In this document: positions 33,816 to 43,352 of the stretch, in pieces | Numbering within the stretch: the stretch's first letter is position 1 | Layout: each line of letters begins with the position of its first letter | Translations under genes and position numbers: made by a program | The notes under the pieces: generated by a model | Seen by the model: the letters and a program-made list of their open reading frames with translations, nothing else | The model's database searches: none | What the model was told of the DNA's origin: nothing | Assembly (NCBI GenBank): GCA_017458265.1 | Contig: JAFTFV010000065.1 | Location: 58,108 to 122,107 of the forward strand | From: Bacteroidales bacterium | GTDB taxonomy: Bacteria > Bacteroidota > Bacteroidia > Bacteroidales > UBA932 | Reading direction: 5' to 3' | DNA length: 64,000 nucleotides

Positions 33816-35756
33816 ATGAAAAAGAGTATAGCAATATTAGCAGTCCTTGCACTTGCGACATCCTGCATCGAGGACTCCAGGAACAACAATATGGTGGACG
33901 ATTCCCTCTCGCTTGTGTACGACGAGGTTGTGGTGCCCGTGTCAGTCTATGCCGGGTCCCAGAAGGTAACCGTGCTCAAGTCCGGAAAGGGGGCCAAGGC
34001 CGCGACTGCAACGCTGGCAGTTTCTCCCGAAGCCATGAAGAAGTACAACACGGCTGAAGAGACCGCGTTCAAGGCTCTCCAGGCACATTACAGTTTCTCC
34101 GGCACAACAGTGAGTTTCCAGCCATCAGAGGCCACCAAGAGCGTATCCCTTACATGGGACCCGGCCGATGTTTCCAAGGTCATTACCGACGGGAACAACG
34201 TCATCCCGGTTGTCATTTCCGAAAAGAGCGACGGAATAGAAATCAATGAGAACAGGAATCTCGTTCTCCTGAACATCCTGAACTCCACCGTGAGCCTCGC
34301 TTCCAGCGGCTCTACCGTTGTCGCCAAGGAAGTGGCCACCGAAGACGGAGAAGTATCCGTCAAGATAGGGCTCGACAACGTGATGCCGAAGGACCTGAAC
34401 GTGAAGCTCGCTGTCGACAACAGCCTTGTAAGCGCATACAATGCCGAAAAGGGAACGTCCTATTCACAGTGTCCCGACGGCTATGTCCAGATTCCGTCCG
34501 AAGGTGCGACCATCACCGCAGGGAGCAGCGACGTATTCTGCAACCTCACGCTCAAGACATCGGCACTGTTCCAGCCTAACGGGAAAATGATGGACTTCCG
34601 CACGCTTGTGGTTCCTATCAAGATAAGTTCCACGGACGAGACCGGCGTCATCATTGCCGACAAGGTATACTACCTCCTTGTAAACTCTCCTTTCGCAGGG
34701 GCAGGTATTAGCCGCATATGGGGAAGGTATTCCGCTTCAGGCTATTGGGCGGCCGCCTATGGACTTCCTTCAGGTGCAGACCGCAACCTTGCACTTGACC
34801 AGAACTGGGTTTATCTGCCGTATGCAATTGGCGGAACGGTTGCAAAGATTACAGCCATCAGCGTAAACGACCCTGAAAACAAGAGGGAAGTGAATACGAC
34901 CGGATTCGTAAACGGCACCATCACCACCGCCTGCGTGCGTACCATCGACAAGGGCGACGGCACCATGATGCTCATAGCTTCCGGTGCTGCAGAGAACAGC
35001 TTCGCCTTCTATGCCTGGGAAAATGGAATTGACAATCCCCCGACCGTTTTCTCCCTCGAATGCACATGGCGCCGCGGCGGAGACCGTTTCGAATACCATG
35101 GCACATGGAAGGACGGCGTGCTCTATGTCCACGCCTATCAGGGGCGTTTTGCAACCAGATACAAAGTGGAAAACGGGGCGTTCGTAAGCAAGGAAGACGG
35201 TTCGTTCAACGGAACCAAACGTACGCTGGTCAATATGACTGCCGGAGACACCGGTTTCGGCGGTTTCTATCAGTATCCCGGACAGGACCAGATGGTATTC
35301 ACAACGTCCGATGTATCCGCCTTTATAACCATGAAGGACAGCTATGTCGACCCCGGTGACGGCCAGAAAGCCTGGGAAACTGCACGTGAAGAGTTCCCCG
35401 GAGCCGACATGACCTGGGGATACCGCACCTTCACTTACCGCGGAGAGAAGTACATCGCCTACACGGCAATCGACAAGGACGATGACCTCAAGGAGGACGG
35501 TATCACTACCTACACCACCAAACAGCGGGCAAGGCTTGTCGTAGTCAGGGACAAAGGCAGTTTCAAGGCATCCCTTCTCGGAGACAACAAGGATATTTTC
35601 TTCGAAGCACCGCTCCAAGGCGAGAAATTTGAAGATATCGCAGCGGCTCCTCCGGCATCGGCCCAGGGAGACTGCGCCGTGATGGTCCTTGACGACAAGG
35701 TCCTCATCGCGGCCGGTGTCCAGGGAATAGGCCTGAGCGTATTCAAGATGGAATAA
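33816..35756 (+). CDS. DUF1735-type surface lipoprotein, SusE position of PUL 2
   Basis: 646-residue lipoprotein (ILAVLALATSC, Cys 17). Two tandem Ig-like DUF1735-type modules are visible at about 35-150 (VPVSVYAGSQKVTVLKSG, KYNTAEETAFKAL) and 165-290 (VSVKIGLDNVMPKDLNVKLAVDNSLVSAYNAEKG). The C-terminal ~340 residues look like a beta-propeller-type domain with RRGGDRFEYHGTWKDGVLYVHAY, a motif shared with the lipoprotein at 44610-46937 (DUF4623-like). I infer a surface glycan-binding protein. No catalytic residues were recognised. The stop overlaps the next ATG by one base. Confidence 0.75.
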   Translation: MKKSIAILAVLALATSCIEDSRNNNMVDDSLSLVYDEVVVPVSVYAGSQKVTVLKSGKGAKAATATLAVSPEAMKKYNTAEETAFKALQAHYSFSGTTVSFQPSEATKSVSLTWDPADVSKVITDGNNVIPVVISEKSDGIEINENRNLVLLNILNSTVSLASSGSTVVAKEVATEDGEVSVKIGLDNVMPKDLNVKLAVDNSLVSAYNAEKGTSYSQCPDGYVQIPSEGATITAGSSDVFCNLTLKTSALFQPNGKMMDFRTLVVPIKISSTDETGVIIADKVYYLLVNSPFAGAGISRIWGRYSASGYWAAAYGLPSGADRNLALDQNWVYLPYAIGGTVAKITAISVNDPENKREVNTTGFVNGTITTACVRTIDKGDGTMMLIASGAAENSFAFYAWENGIDNPPTVFSLECTWRRGGDRFEYHGTWKDGVLYVHAYQGRFATRYKVENGAFVSKEDGSFNGTKRTLVNMTAGDTGFGGFYQYPGQDQMVFTTSDVSAFITMKDSYVDPGDGQKAWETAREEFPGADMTWGYRTFTYRGEKYIAYTAIDKDDDLKEDGITTYTTKQRARLVVVRDKGSFKASLLGDNKDIFFEAPLQGEKFEDIAAAPPASAQGDCAVMVLDDKVLIAAGVQGIGLSVFKME

Positions 35757-37267
35757 TGAAAAACAGGCTTCCGGCAGTACTCATGCTCCTTCTTGCCATT
35801 TCGTGTGGCAGGAAGGAGAAAGAGTATGTAGGAGAGCCTGCAATCCAGCTTACGGTTGGCAGCGTAAGCCATTCCGGAGCCACGATTTCCGTGCAGAGCC
35901 TCTTTGCCGATGAAGTCTACGTCCTTGCCGGCTTCCCAGGGGCCACCCCCGCTGCCGATGAGATCATCTCCTCCGGAGAAAAGGCACAGGACGGTTCCGT
36001 CCAGCTCAAGGGCCTCATGCCGGGCATGAAGTATTCGGCATACGGAATAGGCAGGAAGGGAGACAGGCTTTCGAAGGTTGAAAAGGCCGATTTCACCACA
36101 GCCATCGAGGCCGGAGACCTCTACCCTTACGAAAAAGGCCGTAACGGATCGCCCTTCTTTGCCGATATAACCCTCTGCACGGGCGGCGGGGTGCCCAACA
36201 GCAACTACTGGTTCAGCATACCCGAGACATGGGACAAGGACCGCTTTGCCCCGCACGTGAGCTACTCCGATTCCGACGGCGAGCACTGGCTCTTCGAGGC
36301 CTTCCTCGCCATCACGGGCATAGACCCGGACGGAAAGAACTTCGGCATAAACAACAACGGAAGGGTATCGGCAAACCAAACATCATGGGCGAATCTGGCA
36401 GAATACTGGGCGGGCGAAAACGGAGCTTTCAAGGCCCTTGACGATGCCATCGCCGATGCCGCCGCCCGCATAGGGTCGGCTCCCTCAAAGCGCTATGCCG
36501 TGATGGTGATGCCGGACCCGGTAATGTTCGAAAGGTACTCGGACAAGAACTCCTCTACAAGCTACTGGGGAGCCCTGGACGGCAATCTCCTGGATTTCTC
36601 AAGGATTGAAGACCAGGTAAAGGCGCTTGAGTGGTACATAGACCTTGTAAGGGAAAAATTCAACTCACTCGGATGCAAGTATCTTGAACTGGGTGGCTTC
36701 TACATCCTTTCAGAGGAACTTGTGGCAACACCCGGCGGCTGGAATTACCAGTACAAACGCTGGGACCGCATACTCCCCCGCATCGGCGAATACCTTGACG
36801 CCCGTAACGAAGGCCTCTACTGGATACCTTATCTGACCGCCGACGGTACAGACATCTGGAAATCGCTGGGCATTACCTATTCCTGGCTCCAGCCCAACCG
36901 TTACTGGGACTACAACAATGACAAACCCATGTCCGAATCCGTAAAAAAGATAAGGCAGCTTGGGATGGGCATGGAACTGGAATTCGAGTACTCCATGGTT
37001 GAGAGCGTAATGAAGACTCCGGGCATCATGGGGCCGGACGGCGCCGGAAACTATGTGTTCTCCCTCAAGGATGTTCCCTCACTGCGTTCCCGTTTCAGGG
37101 AATACATGGACGGATTCAAATCCGGCGGCCTGTATGGCAAGGAAAGGATAGCGCTATATTCAGGTTCCAACGCGATGTGGCAGCTTGCCACGTCAAAAGA
37201 GCCCGGGGATATTGAAATGTACCTGGAACTTTGTAACTTTATCAGTCAAAACCCCCTCAGAAAATGA
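35756..37267 (+). CDS. DUF4855 lipoprotein A with N-terminal Ig/FN3-like domain
   Basis: 503-residue lipoprotein (VLMLLLAISCGRK, Cys 17). Residues 28-115 form an Ig/FN3-like module (LTVGSVSHSGATISVQSLF). From residue 120 the protein matches DUF4855: LFEAFLAITGIDPDGK, VMVMPDPVMFERYSDKNSST, KYLELGGFYILSEE, EGLYWIPYLTADG, MGMELEFEYSMVES and YSGSNAMWQLATS. The FYILSEE and ELEFEYS segments put acidic residues in glycosidase-like barrel positions. The family has no established activity that I know of. The stop overlaps the start of a DUF4855 paralogue (ATGA), so this is a tandem duplication. Confidence 0.75.
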   Translation: MKNRLPAVLMLLLAISCGRKEKEYVGEPAIQLTVGSVSHSGATISVQSLFADEVYVLAGFPGATPAADEIISSGEKAQDGSVQLKGLMPGMKYSAYGIGRKGDRLSKVEKADFTTAIEAGDLYPYEKGRNGSPFFADITLCTGGGVPNSNYWFSIPETWDKDRFAPHVSYSDSDGEHWLFEAFLAITGIDPDGKNFGINNNGRVSANQTSWANLAEYWAGENGAFKALDDAIADAAARIGSAPSKRYAVMVMPDPVMFERYSDKNSSTSYWGALDGNLLDFSRIEDQVKALEWYIDLVREKFNSLGCKYLELGGFYILSEELVATPGGWNYQYKRWDRILPRIGEYLDARNEGLYWIPYLTADGTDIWKSLGITYSWLQPNRYWDYNNDKPMSESVKKIRQLGMGMELEFEYSMVESVMKTPGIMGPDGAGNYVFSLKDVPSLRSRFREYMDGFKSGGLYGKERIALYSGSNAMWQLATSKEPGDIEMYLELCNFISQNPLRK

Positions 37268-38448
37268 GAAAGCTCATACTGCTATTCTGCAGCCTTGCAC
37301 TTCTTGGCTGCGGCGCTCCAAAAAACACCGGACACAAGAGTCCGGAACCCCGCCGTTTCTCAGACCTCACCCTTGTCGGGTACTGGCACAGGGAACCGCA
37401 CATGTGGGATGCGGCACGTTTTGCCCCACACGTGAGCTGGAAGGCACCGGATGGGAAGGAGCAGTGGCTGTTTGAGGGCTTCCTCTTCCTGGAAGGCAGC
37501 GACTGGATGCACGGGCGCACCTTCGTGCTGGGACCGGGGAAATCGGCAGCAAAGTCAGAGTGGCAGTACCAGCTGAATCTGTGGCTGGGGCCTGACGGGT
37601 GCGTTTCAGAACTTGAAAAGGCGTGTGCTTCAGTGGCTTCCAGGATTGGGAATCCGCCTTCCAAAAGGGGCGTAATTATCGGCATACCCGACGCCATAAT
37701 GTTCGAGACATTCTCCGACAAACAGTCCTCTACGGTTTATTGGGGAGACGGCCTGGACTTCGCCTCGGTGGAAGACCGGCTCAAGGCACTGTACTGGTAC
37801 ATTGACAGTGCCAGGAAGATGTTTGCCGATCTCGCTCCCAAGTACCTTGAACTATCTGGATTCTATATCACTTCAGAGGAGATTTACCTTCCCTGGGACA
37901 TAGACGTAAACTGCAAATACAAGAACTGGGACGTGATTGCCCCGGCGCTTTCGGAATACTGCCATTCAAAATGCGAGGGCCTCTACTGGATACCTTATCA
38001 CATGGGTCCAGGACACAAGTACTGGAAACAGATAGGAATAGACCAGGCGTGGATGCAGCCCAACTGGTACTGGGATTACAAGACCCCAGGCGAGCCGCAC
38101 CCCTTTGCAAAGACGATGTCGGCCATCAAGGAAAACGGCATGGGCATGGAGCTGGAATTCGAGTATTCCTGCGTTGCAGACCAGATGAAAGACGGAGCCC
38201 TTGGCCCCGACAGCTTTGGGAAGCTCACATTCACAGCCGCCGATGTTCCCGCCCTTCAGGACCGCGTACGGCACTATATGCAGGAATACAAAGATGCCGG
38301 ACTTTACGGCACCGGTTCCATTGCGCTGTACAGCGGCTCCAATGCCCTTACGCAGCTTGCAACCTCTCCGGACGCATCCGACCACGCGCTGTATGACGAA
38401 CTCTGCGAGTTCATCATAGGTAACCGTGAAATGCAAAGAGCTAAGTAG
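37264..38448 (+). CDS. DUF4855 lipoprotein B
   Basis: 394-residue lipoprotein (ILLFCSLALLGCGAP, Cys about 17) without the Ig-like module of its neighbour. The domain is clearly homologous: VSWKAPDGKEQWLFEGFLFLEG, IIGIPDAIMFETFSDKQSSTVYWG, KYLELSGFYITSEEIYLPWD, EGLYWIPYHMGPGHKYWK and MGMELEFEYSCVAD. The two copies have diverged in loops around the presumed active site, which suggests division of labour rather than a recent copy. Probably an outer-membrane enzyme of the same barrel type, function unknown. It is encoded 4 nt into the previous gene and 45 nt before the DUF6259 gene. Confidence 0.75.
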   Translation: MRKLILLFCSLALLGCGAPKNTGHKSPEPRRFSDLTLVGYWHREPHMWDAARFAPHVSWKAPDGKEQWLFEGFLFLEGSDWMHGRTFVLGPGKSAAKSEWQYQLNLWLGPDGCVSELEKACASVASRIGNPPSKRGVIIGIPDAIMFETFSDKQSSTVYWGDGLDFASVEDRLKALYWYIDSARKMFADLAPKYLELSGFYITSEEIYLPWDIDVNCKYKNWDVIAPALSEYCHSKCEGLYWIPYHMGPGHKYWKQIGIDQAWMQPNWYWDYKTPGEPHPFAKTMSAIKENGMGMELEFEYSCVADQMKDGALGPDSFGKLTFTAADVPALQDRVRHYMQEYKDAGLYGTGSIALYSGSNALTQLATSPDASDHALYDELCEFIIGNREMQRAK

Positions 38449-38493
38449 CAGCTACTTACGCAAAAGCCCCACGTCATTTTAACCTTGAGGAGA

Positions 38494-40605
38494 ATGCATA
38501 AAACATTAAATATCAGCAAATTACATTTCACGCTCTTTGCCGCACTCATGACGGTGTGCTGTACATCGGCTCCCCCTAAGGCTGCTGAAGAGCTGATATT
38601 CCTCGAAGAGGCCAGGATAGTCAAGGAGAATTTATACGCATCCGTCAGTCTCGAGACCGGAAACCTGATGTCACTGGGAAGGATGGACAGCGAATTTAAC
38701 TATGCTGGAGACCGCGGTCTCTGGAGGCTGTACTACAATACCCCGGACAGGAAGGAAATTGAGATTACACCTGCCGAGGCCGAGCCGGTTGTGAAAATGG
38801 CCGGAGACACCATATACATAGACTACAGCTCCCTTGCAGGAAAGGCATTCGGGCTGCATCTCAGAATATGGATAGAGGAAGGAGAGGTAAGATTCGGGGC
38901 CTCCCTTGAGAACAATGAGCCGCATACCATAATACGCGAGCTGCAGTATCCGTTAATAGGCAACCTGCAGATTCCGGAAGACTATAAACTGCTAACCACA
39001 CACACCGGAGGACAGATATTTGACAATCCGGTCTGGAAGATTTCAAACGTGGACGTGAGACCGCTCTACATGACTCCGGCGCAGAAGTTCCGCCAGTATG
39101 ATCTGCAGTATCCGCGCAACGCCGCCTCCAACTGCTTTGCCTTTGTAGGTACGGAAGACGGACTCTACTTCGGCTCCCACGACACCAGCCTACAGCAGAC
39201 CTGGCACGGACTCAGGACATACCCGGACGAGGGTACCATCGGCCACCAAACTCAGGATTTCAAGCACCTGGAAGCAGGATTTTACCGCTATCCAAACGCC
39301 ATGTACGGAGATGAGTGGAGCAATGACTGCTCCGTGGTAGTCCCTTACAAGGGTGATTGGACGGCCACTTCGCGTATCTACCGCAGCTGGGCCGACACAT
39401 GGTGGCATCACGCCGCCGTTCCGGAATGGGTACAGGAAATGACAGGATGGCAGCGGATAATATTCAAGCATCAGTACGGGGAGTATCTCAGAAAGTATTC
39501 AGACCTTCCCGGACGCATTTTCAAGGCCGGCGAGAGCGTGGGCTGCAATGCCGTCCTTGCATTCGGCTGGTGGAAGGAGGGGATGGACAACGGTTATCCC
39601 AACTACACCGTTGACGACACCCAGGGCGGAGACGCCGCATGGAAGGCTGCCATCAAGGAGTTCAGGGACAAGGGCGGAAGGCTCCTCCTCTACTATAACG
39701 GCCGCCTCATCGATGTGGAGAGCGGTTTCTACCGCTCCGGCGGCGGCTCACGCGTTGCCAACAAGGACAATACCGGCCGTGAGTTCACAGAGCACTACAA
39801 GTTCACCGGCGAAGGCACCACACTTGGCTACTACGACTCCCGCACCTTCGTCATTGCCGACATGTCAAAGCGCGAATGGCGGGACCAGCTTGTACAGTGG
39901 GCCGACCGCGCCATGGACTACGGCGCCGACGCCGTCTTCTACGACCAGCTAGGCGTCGCCGAGGAGTTCCCCAACTGGGACCTTTCCCGCGAATATCCCG
40001 TCCAGGATATCTTCACGGGCAGGTACAAGGCCGAAACCCTGAAGGAGATCCGCGACCACATAAAAGCGAAGAACCCCGAGTTCGCCCTTGGAACCGAATG
40101 GCTTTCAGACTGTACGTCACAGTTCTGCGACTTTGTGCATATCGTAGAGTTCACTGCCCTCCCGGAGAGTTTCCCGGAGTGGTTCCGCTACACCTTCCCG
40201 GAAGTAATCTGGAGCGACCGCTGCGTGCGTGACGACAACGATGTTCCCCGCCGAGTGAACAACACCCTCCTCAAGGGCCTCCGCAACGACATCGAAGTCT
40301 TCCGCTGCCGTGGGCTCATCGACGAAACGCCTGTATATCAGGAACATCTTGCCAAAATCAACAAGCTCCGTCACCAGTATCCGGACCTTCTCCTCAAGGG
40401 CCGATATACCGCCACGGACGGATTCACCTGCAGTAATCCGGACCTTACCGCCCGCAGCTACACCAGTGGAAACCGCATCGCCGTAGTGGTGACTAACCTT
40501 GGAGACAAGCGCGCCGGCGGCAAGATCTCCGTCCCCGGATGCAAGTCACAATCAGTAAAACTTGGAAAGAATGAAATTGCAGTACTTGTTTTTAGCCGCG
40601 ATTAG
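38494..40605 (+). CDS. DUF6259-like TIM-barrel lipoprotein
   Basis: 703 residues from the ATG at 38494, preceded by GAGGAG. A lipoprotein-type signal (LFAALMTVCCTS) is followed by a beta-sandwich of about 270 residues (NLYASVSLETGNLMSLGRMDS, typical of mutarotase-like N-domains of glycosidases). A barrel follows (GCNAVLAFGWWKEGMDNGYP, RLLLYYNGRLIDVES, YGADAVFYDQLGVAEEFPNW, EFALGTEWLSDCTSQFCDF) and a C-terminal beta domain. The Asp in FYDQLG and Glu in GTEWL are in places used by retaining glycosidases. The fold suggests a glycosidase of the DUF6259/GH-clan type, substrate unknown. Its last 35 bases overlap the next gene. Confidence 0.7.
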   Translation: MHKTLNISKLHFTLFAALMTVCCTSAPPKAAEELIFLEEARIVKENLYASVSLETGNLMSLGRMDSEFNYAGDRGLWRLYYNTPDRKEIEITPAEAEPVVKMAGDTIYIDYSSLAGKAFGLHLRIWIEEGEVRFGASLENNEPHTIIRELQYPLIGNLQIPEDYKLLTTHTGGQIFDNPVWKISNVDVRPLYMTPAQKFRQYDLQYPRNAASNCFAFVGTEDGLYFGSHDTSLQQTWHGLRTYPDEGTIGHQTQDFKHLEAGFYRYPNAMYGDEWSNDCSVVVPYKGDWTATSRIYRSWADTWWHHAAVPEWVQEMTGWQRIIFKHQYGEYLRKYSDLPGRIFKAGESVGCNAVLAFGWWKEGMDNGYPNYTVDDTQGGDAAWKAAIKEFRDKGGRLLLYYNGRLIDVESGFYRSGGGSRVANKDNTGREFTEHYKFTGEGTTLGYYDSRTFVIADMSKREWRDQLVQWADRAMDYGADAVFYDQLGVAEEFPNWDLSREYPVQDIFTGRYKAETLKEIRDHIKAKNPEFALGTEWLSDCTSQFCDFVHIVEFTALPESFPEWFRYTFPEVIWSDRCVRDDNDVPRRVNNTLLKGLRNDIEVFRCRGLIDETPVYQEHLAKINKLRHQYPDLLLKGRYTATDGFTCSNPDLTARSYTSGNRIAVVVTNLGDKRAGGKISVPGCKSQSVKLGKNEIAVLVFSRD

Positions 40606-41863
40606 CATAGCCGCCTGCGGGAGCAGTGCAAAAGAGACTGAAAAAAAGAACCTGGAAAGCCCTTCGGAACTGCGTGTAACCGTAAATACCGATGACGCCG
40701 AGGCAACCCTGAGCTGGAAAGACAATGCCTCCGGTGAGACAGGCTACTATGTCTTCAAGGACAACGGCAACGCCCCATACCAGACTCTTCCGGAGAATTC
40801 CGAATCCTATACTTTCCGGGATCTCACCCCCGGAAAGAGCTATACCTTTGGCGTACAGGCCTACGGGGACATGGTCTTTTCAAAATTGGTTTGGGCCGAG
40901 ACGGCCTCCATTCCTGAACCCGACCCCAATCCGATAGATGCCGTCACTTTTACATGGACTGAGGTCACCGGCCTTGGGCTTCCTGCATCCGTGAAGATAT
41001 ACAAGACCGAGGACAAACTGAACGGCCGCAATTTCAATGCATGGTATGCCGTTGCTTCTACCAAAGATGTAGATTTCAAGGTGCTGTATCCAGGGGCCAA
41101 GAACTACAAGACCATCGACACTCAGGCCCAGGAAGCAGGAAACTGCCTCGTACTCGTTAATGGAGGCATATTCGGCGGCAGCGGAAAGCCCAACGGCCTT
41201 GCTGTATGCGATGGCGTCCAGACTCCATGGTTCCGCGTAGAGGATGACAACTGGGACGTTGACCGCCAGTACTGGGGACCCGACAGCAGACTTCACACAG
41301 TCTCACGGGCAATGATGGGCGTTGACGCTGATGGAGTGCCCGGAGTCTACTGGTCCTATACCCCTTCACACGGGACGGTATATGTATATGGAGAGCCGAT
41401 TCCGTCAGTCGCCGGAGAGTCCGTCAAACAGGGTGGCACGGACACATATCCATGCAAGCGTTCCGAATGGGAACCCTACAACGCCATAACCTGCGGCCCA
41501 ATGCTGCTTATCAATGGACGATGCCCCATCAATGATAAAAAGTCCGCCAAAGGCTACTGGGAGACTAATTACGAAATGTGGGCCGACGACATCTATGGCG
41601 TAGACCAACGTGCAGACCGCACCGCTGCCGGCTATCTTGAAGACGGCCGCATCATTCTTCTTGTTGCCGACGGCAGGATAACCGCATCCCAGGGCGCCAC
41701 AACCCTTGAGATGGCATCCATCATGAAGGGTCTTGGCTGCGTCGGCGCCATCAACCTGGATGGCGGCGGCTCCACAGGCATGTGGGCCGGAGGAAGTCAT
41801 CTTAATGACCAGACCGGCGGCAACCGCAAGATACTCACGACAATCGGCTTCTTCTCCAAATGA
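40571..41863 (+). CDS. FN3-linked phosphodiester glycosidase (NAGPA family) lipoprotein, PUL 2
   Basis: 430 residues from the ATG at 40571 (LFLAAISIAACGSS, Cys 15). It starts 35 nt before the end of the upstream gene. Residues 35-120 form a fibronectin-III module (TLSWKDNASGETGYYVFKDNG). Residues 130-430 form a NAGPA domain (LVLVNGGIFGGSGKPNGLAV, AITCGPMLLINGRC, DQRADRTAAGYLEDGRIILLV, AINLDGGGSTGMWAGG). The family cleaves sugar phosphodiesters, the animal enzyme removing GlcNAc from GlcNAc-1-P-6-mannose. It is the second such enzyme in the window. The companion GH20 gene begins 4 nt before its stop, linking phosphodiester cleavage with hexosaminidase action. Confidence 0.85.
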   Translation: MKLQYLFLAAISIAACGSSAKETEKKNLESPSELRVTVNTDDAEATLSWKDNASGETGYYVFKDNGNAPYQTLPENSESYTFRDLTPGKSYTFGVQAYGDMVFSKLVWAETASIPEPDPNPIDAVTFTWTEVTGLGLPASVKIYKTEDKLNGRNFNAWYAVASTKDVDFKVLYPGAKNYKTIDTQAQEAGNCLVLVNGGIFGGSGKPNGLAVCDGVQTPWFRVEDDNWDVDRQYWGPDSRLHTVSRAMMGVDADGVPGVYWSYTPSHGTVYVYGEPIPSVAGESVKQGGTDTYPCKRSEWEPYNAITCGPMLLINGRCPINDKKSAKGYWETNYEMWADDIYGVDQRADRTAAGYLEDGRIILLVADGRITASQGATTLEMASIMKGLGCVGAINLDGGGSTGMWAGGSHLNDQTGGNRKILTTIGFFSK

Positions 41864-43332
41864 AATTACTCTTAGTACTGGCGCTTGCCCTCAATCTCAT
41901 TCCCGCTCCGGTGAGGTACTCTCCGGAAAAGGACAAGACATGTTTCCGCAAGGAGATAGCATCCCTTGAGCCCTGGCAGCAGAAAGAAGCCTACAGGATT
42001 ACGGTCAAAGGCAAGAAGGTAAAGGTCGAAGCCGTCACGAAAGAAGGTAAGTTCAGGGCAAAAGCCACCCTGGAGCAGCTCAAAGCCATGGGAGAACTCC
42101 CGCAGGGAACCATTTTCGACTATCCCAGATTCCGCCACCGCGGAATCATGATAGACGAATCCAGAAGCTTCAAAGGGAAGGAATTCCTCAAGAAGCAGAT
42201 GGACGCAATGGCACTCCTGAAGCTGAACGTCCTCCACATCCACCTGGACGACAGCGCCGGCTGGAGGATAGAATCATCGGCATACCCGGACCTTACCGCA
42301 AAGACCGCCTGGAGAGTGGGCCGCACCTACCACGAATGGGAGGCCGGGAAGTATAAGTTCACATCGGCCGATGACCCCGAAGGCTACGGCGGCTGCTACT
42401 CCCCTGCCGATCTCCGCGAACTGGTAGCCTACGCTGCAGAGCACTATATCAACATTATCCCGGAAATTGAGATGCCCGGCCACAGCATGGAGGTGGGATA
42501 TGCATACCCTGATGTGCTGTGCGTTCTGGAAAACGGCAAGCGCTGCACCGGCGCCTGGGATTTATGTCCCGGGTCCGAAGCCACTTTCAAGCTCTTGGAA
42601 GCTGTTTTGAAGGAGGTCATGGACATTTTTCCTTCACCATACATCCATATCGGCGGGGATGAAGCCACCATGAAGACCTGGCCGCTTTGCGTGAACTGCC
42701 GAAGGCGCATGGAGGAAGAAGGATTCACCGACGTGAAACAGCTCCAGGGCTATCTGGTCCGAAGGATAGAAGCGTTCGTCCGGAGCCGCGGAAGGCAGAT
42801 TATCGGCTGGGATGAGATACTTGAAACCGGAGTGCCGGAAGAGGCCGTCGTACAGAGCTGGAGAGGTGTTTCCGGAGGGGAAAAGGCCAATGCCATGGGG
42901 CATGAAGTGGTGATGTCCCCAAACAGCCATCTGTACCTTAACTACTACCAGGACCTTATCCGCAAGGAGCCCCGCGCGGTTGGAGAACTTACATCGCTGC
43001 GTCATGTATACAGCTATGAGCCCGTTGCCGAAGGAATGGACGAGTCACTTGTTCTTGGCATGCAGGGAAATCTATGGTGCGAACTGGTTCCAACCGTAGA
43101 GCATGCAGAGTATATGCTTTACCCACGGGCTTTCGCCATTGCGGAAAGAGCCTGGAGTCCTGCCAGCGTAAGGGATCCCCTGGAATTCAGGGACAGGGCA
43201 AGGAAACTTGTGGGAGTCCTGAGGACCAAGGGGTACAACACCTTTGACATGGATAACGAATCAGAGCTCGCACAGAGCGGGTACCGCACATTTGACGCTT
43301 TTGAAAAAGCCAAATTGCAAGGTTCCAAATAA
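41860..43332 (+). CDS. GH20 beta-N-acetylhexosaminidase
   Basis: 490 residues. A short signal peptide (KLLLVLALALN) is followed at once by IPAPVRY, the start of the GH20b domain. The catalytic barrel begins near residue 90 (YPRFRHRGIMIDESRSF) and includes NVLHIHLDDSAGWRIE, IIPEIEMPGHSMEV and YIHIGGDEA with the catalytic Asp-Glu pair at about 267-268. The stabilising DE pair is thus intact. GH20 enzymes remove terminal beta-GlcNAc or GalNAc by substrate-assisted catalysis. No lipobox, so probably periplasmic. Last structural gene of PUL 2, coupled to the phosphodiester glycosidase by ATGA overlap. Confidence 0.93.
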   Translation: MKLLLVLALALNLIPAPVRYSPEKDKTCFRKEIASLEPWQQKEAYRITVKGKKVKVEAVTKEGKFRAKATLEQLKAMGELPQGTIFDYPRFRHRGIMIDESRSFKGKEFLKKQMDAMALLKLNVLHIHLDDSAGWRIESSAYPDLTAKTAWRVGRTYHEWEAGKYKFTSADDPEGYGGCYSPADLRELVAYAAEHYINIIPEIEMPGHSMEVGYAYPDVLCVLENGKRCTGAWDLCPGSEATFKLLEAVLKEVMDIFPSPYIHIGGDEATMKTWPLCVNCRRRMEEEGFTDVKQLQGYLVRRIEAFVRSRGRQIIGWDEILETGVPEEAVVQSWRGVSGGEKANAMGHEVVMSPNSHLYLNYYQDLIRKEPRAVGELTSLRHVYSYEPVAEGMDESLVLGMQGNLWCELVPTVEHAEYMLYPRAFAIAERAWSPASVRDPLEFRDRARKLVGVLRTKGYNTFDMDNESELAQSGYRTFDAFEKAKLQGSK

Positions 43333-43345
43333 TTGATTATCTTTG
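43315..43345 (+). promoter_or_regulatory. Promoter of the GntR/AraR-like regulator gene
   Basis: TTG at 43315-43317 (inside the end of the GH20 gene) and TATCTTTG at 43338-43345, spacer exactly 20 nt. The ATG follows only 7 nt after the -7 box, so the mRNA is probably leaderless or nearly so. Confidence 0.6.
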
Positions 43346-43352
43346 AATCGCC

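Noticed and set aside
34770-35618. 282-codon minus-strand frame
   Set aside because: Antisense to the DUF1735 lipoprotein gene, with no family motif or plausible start context.
38442-38458. Hairpin TAAGTAG/CTACTTA over the stop of the second DUF4855 gene
   Set aside because: No T-run follows and the next gene is only 45 nt away with a good ribosome site; probably not a terminator.
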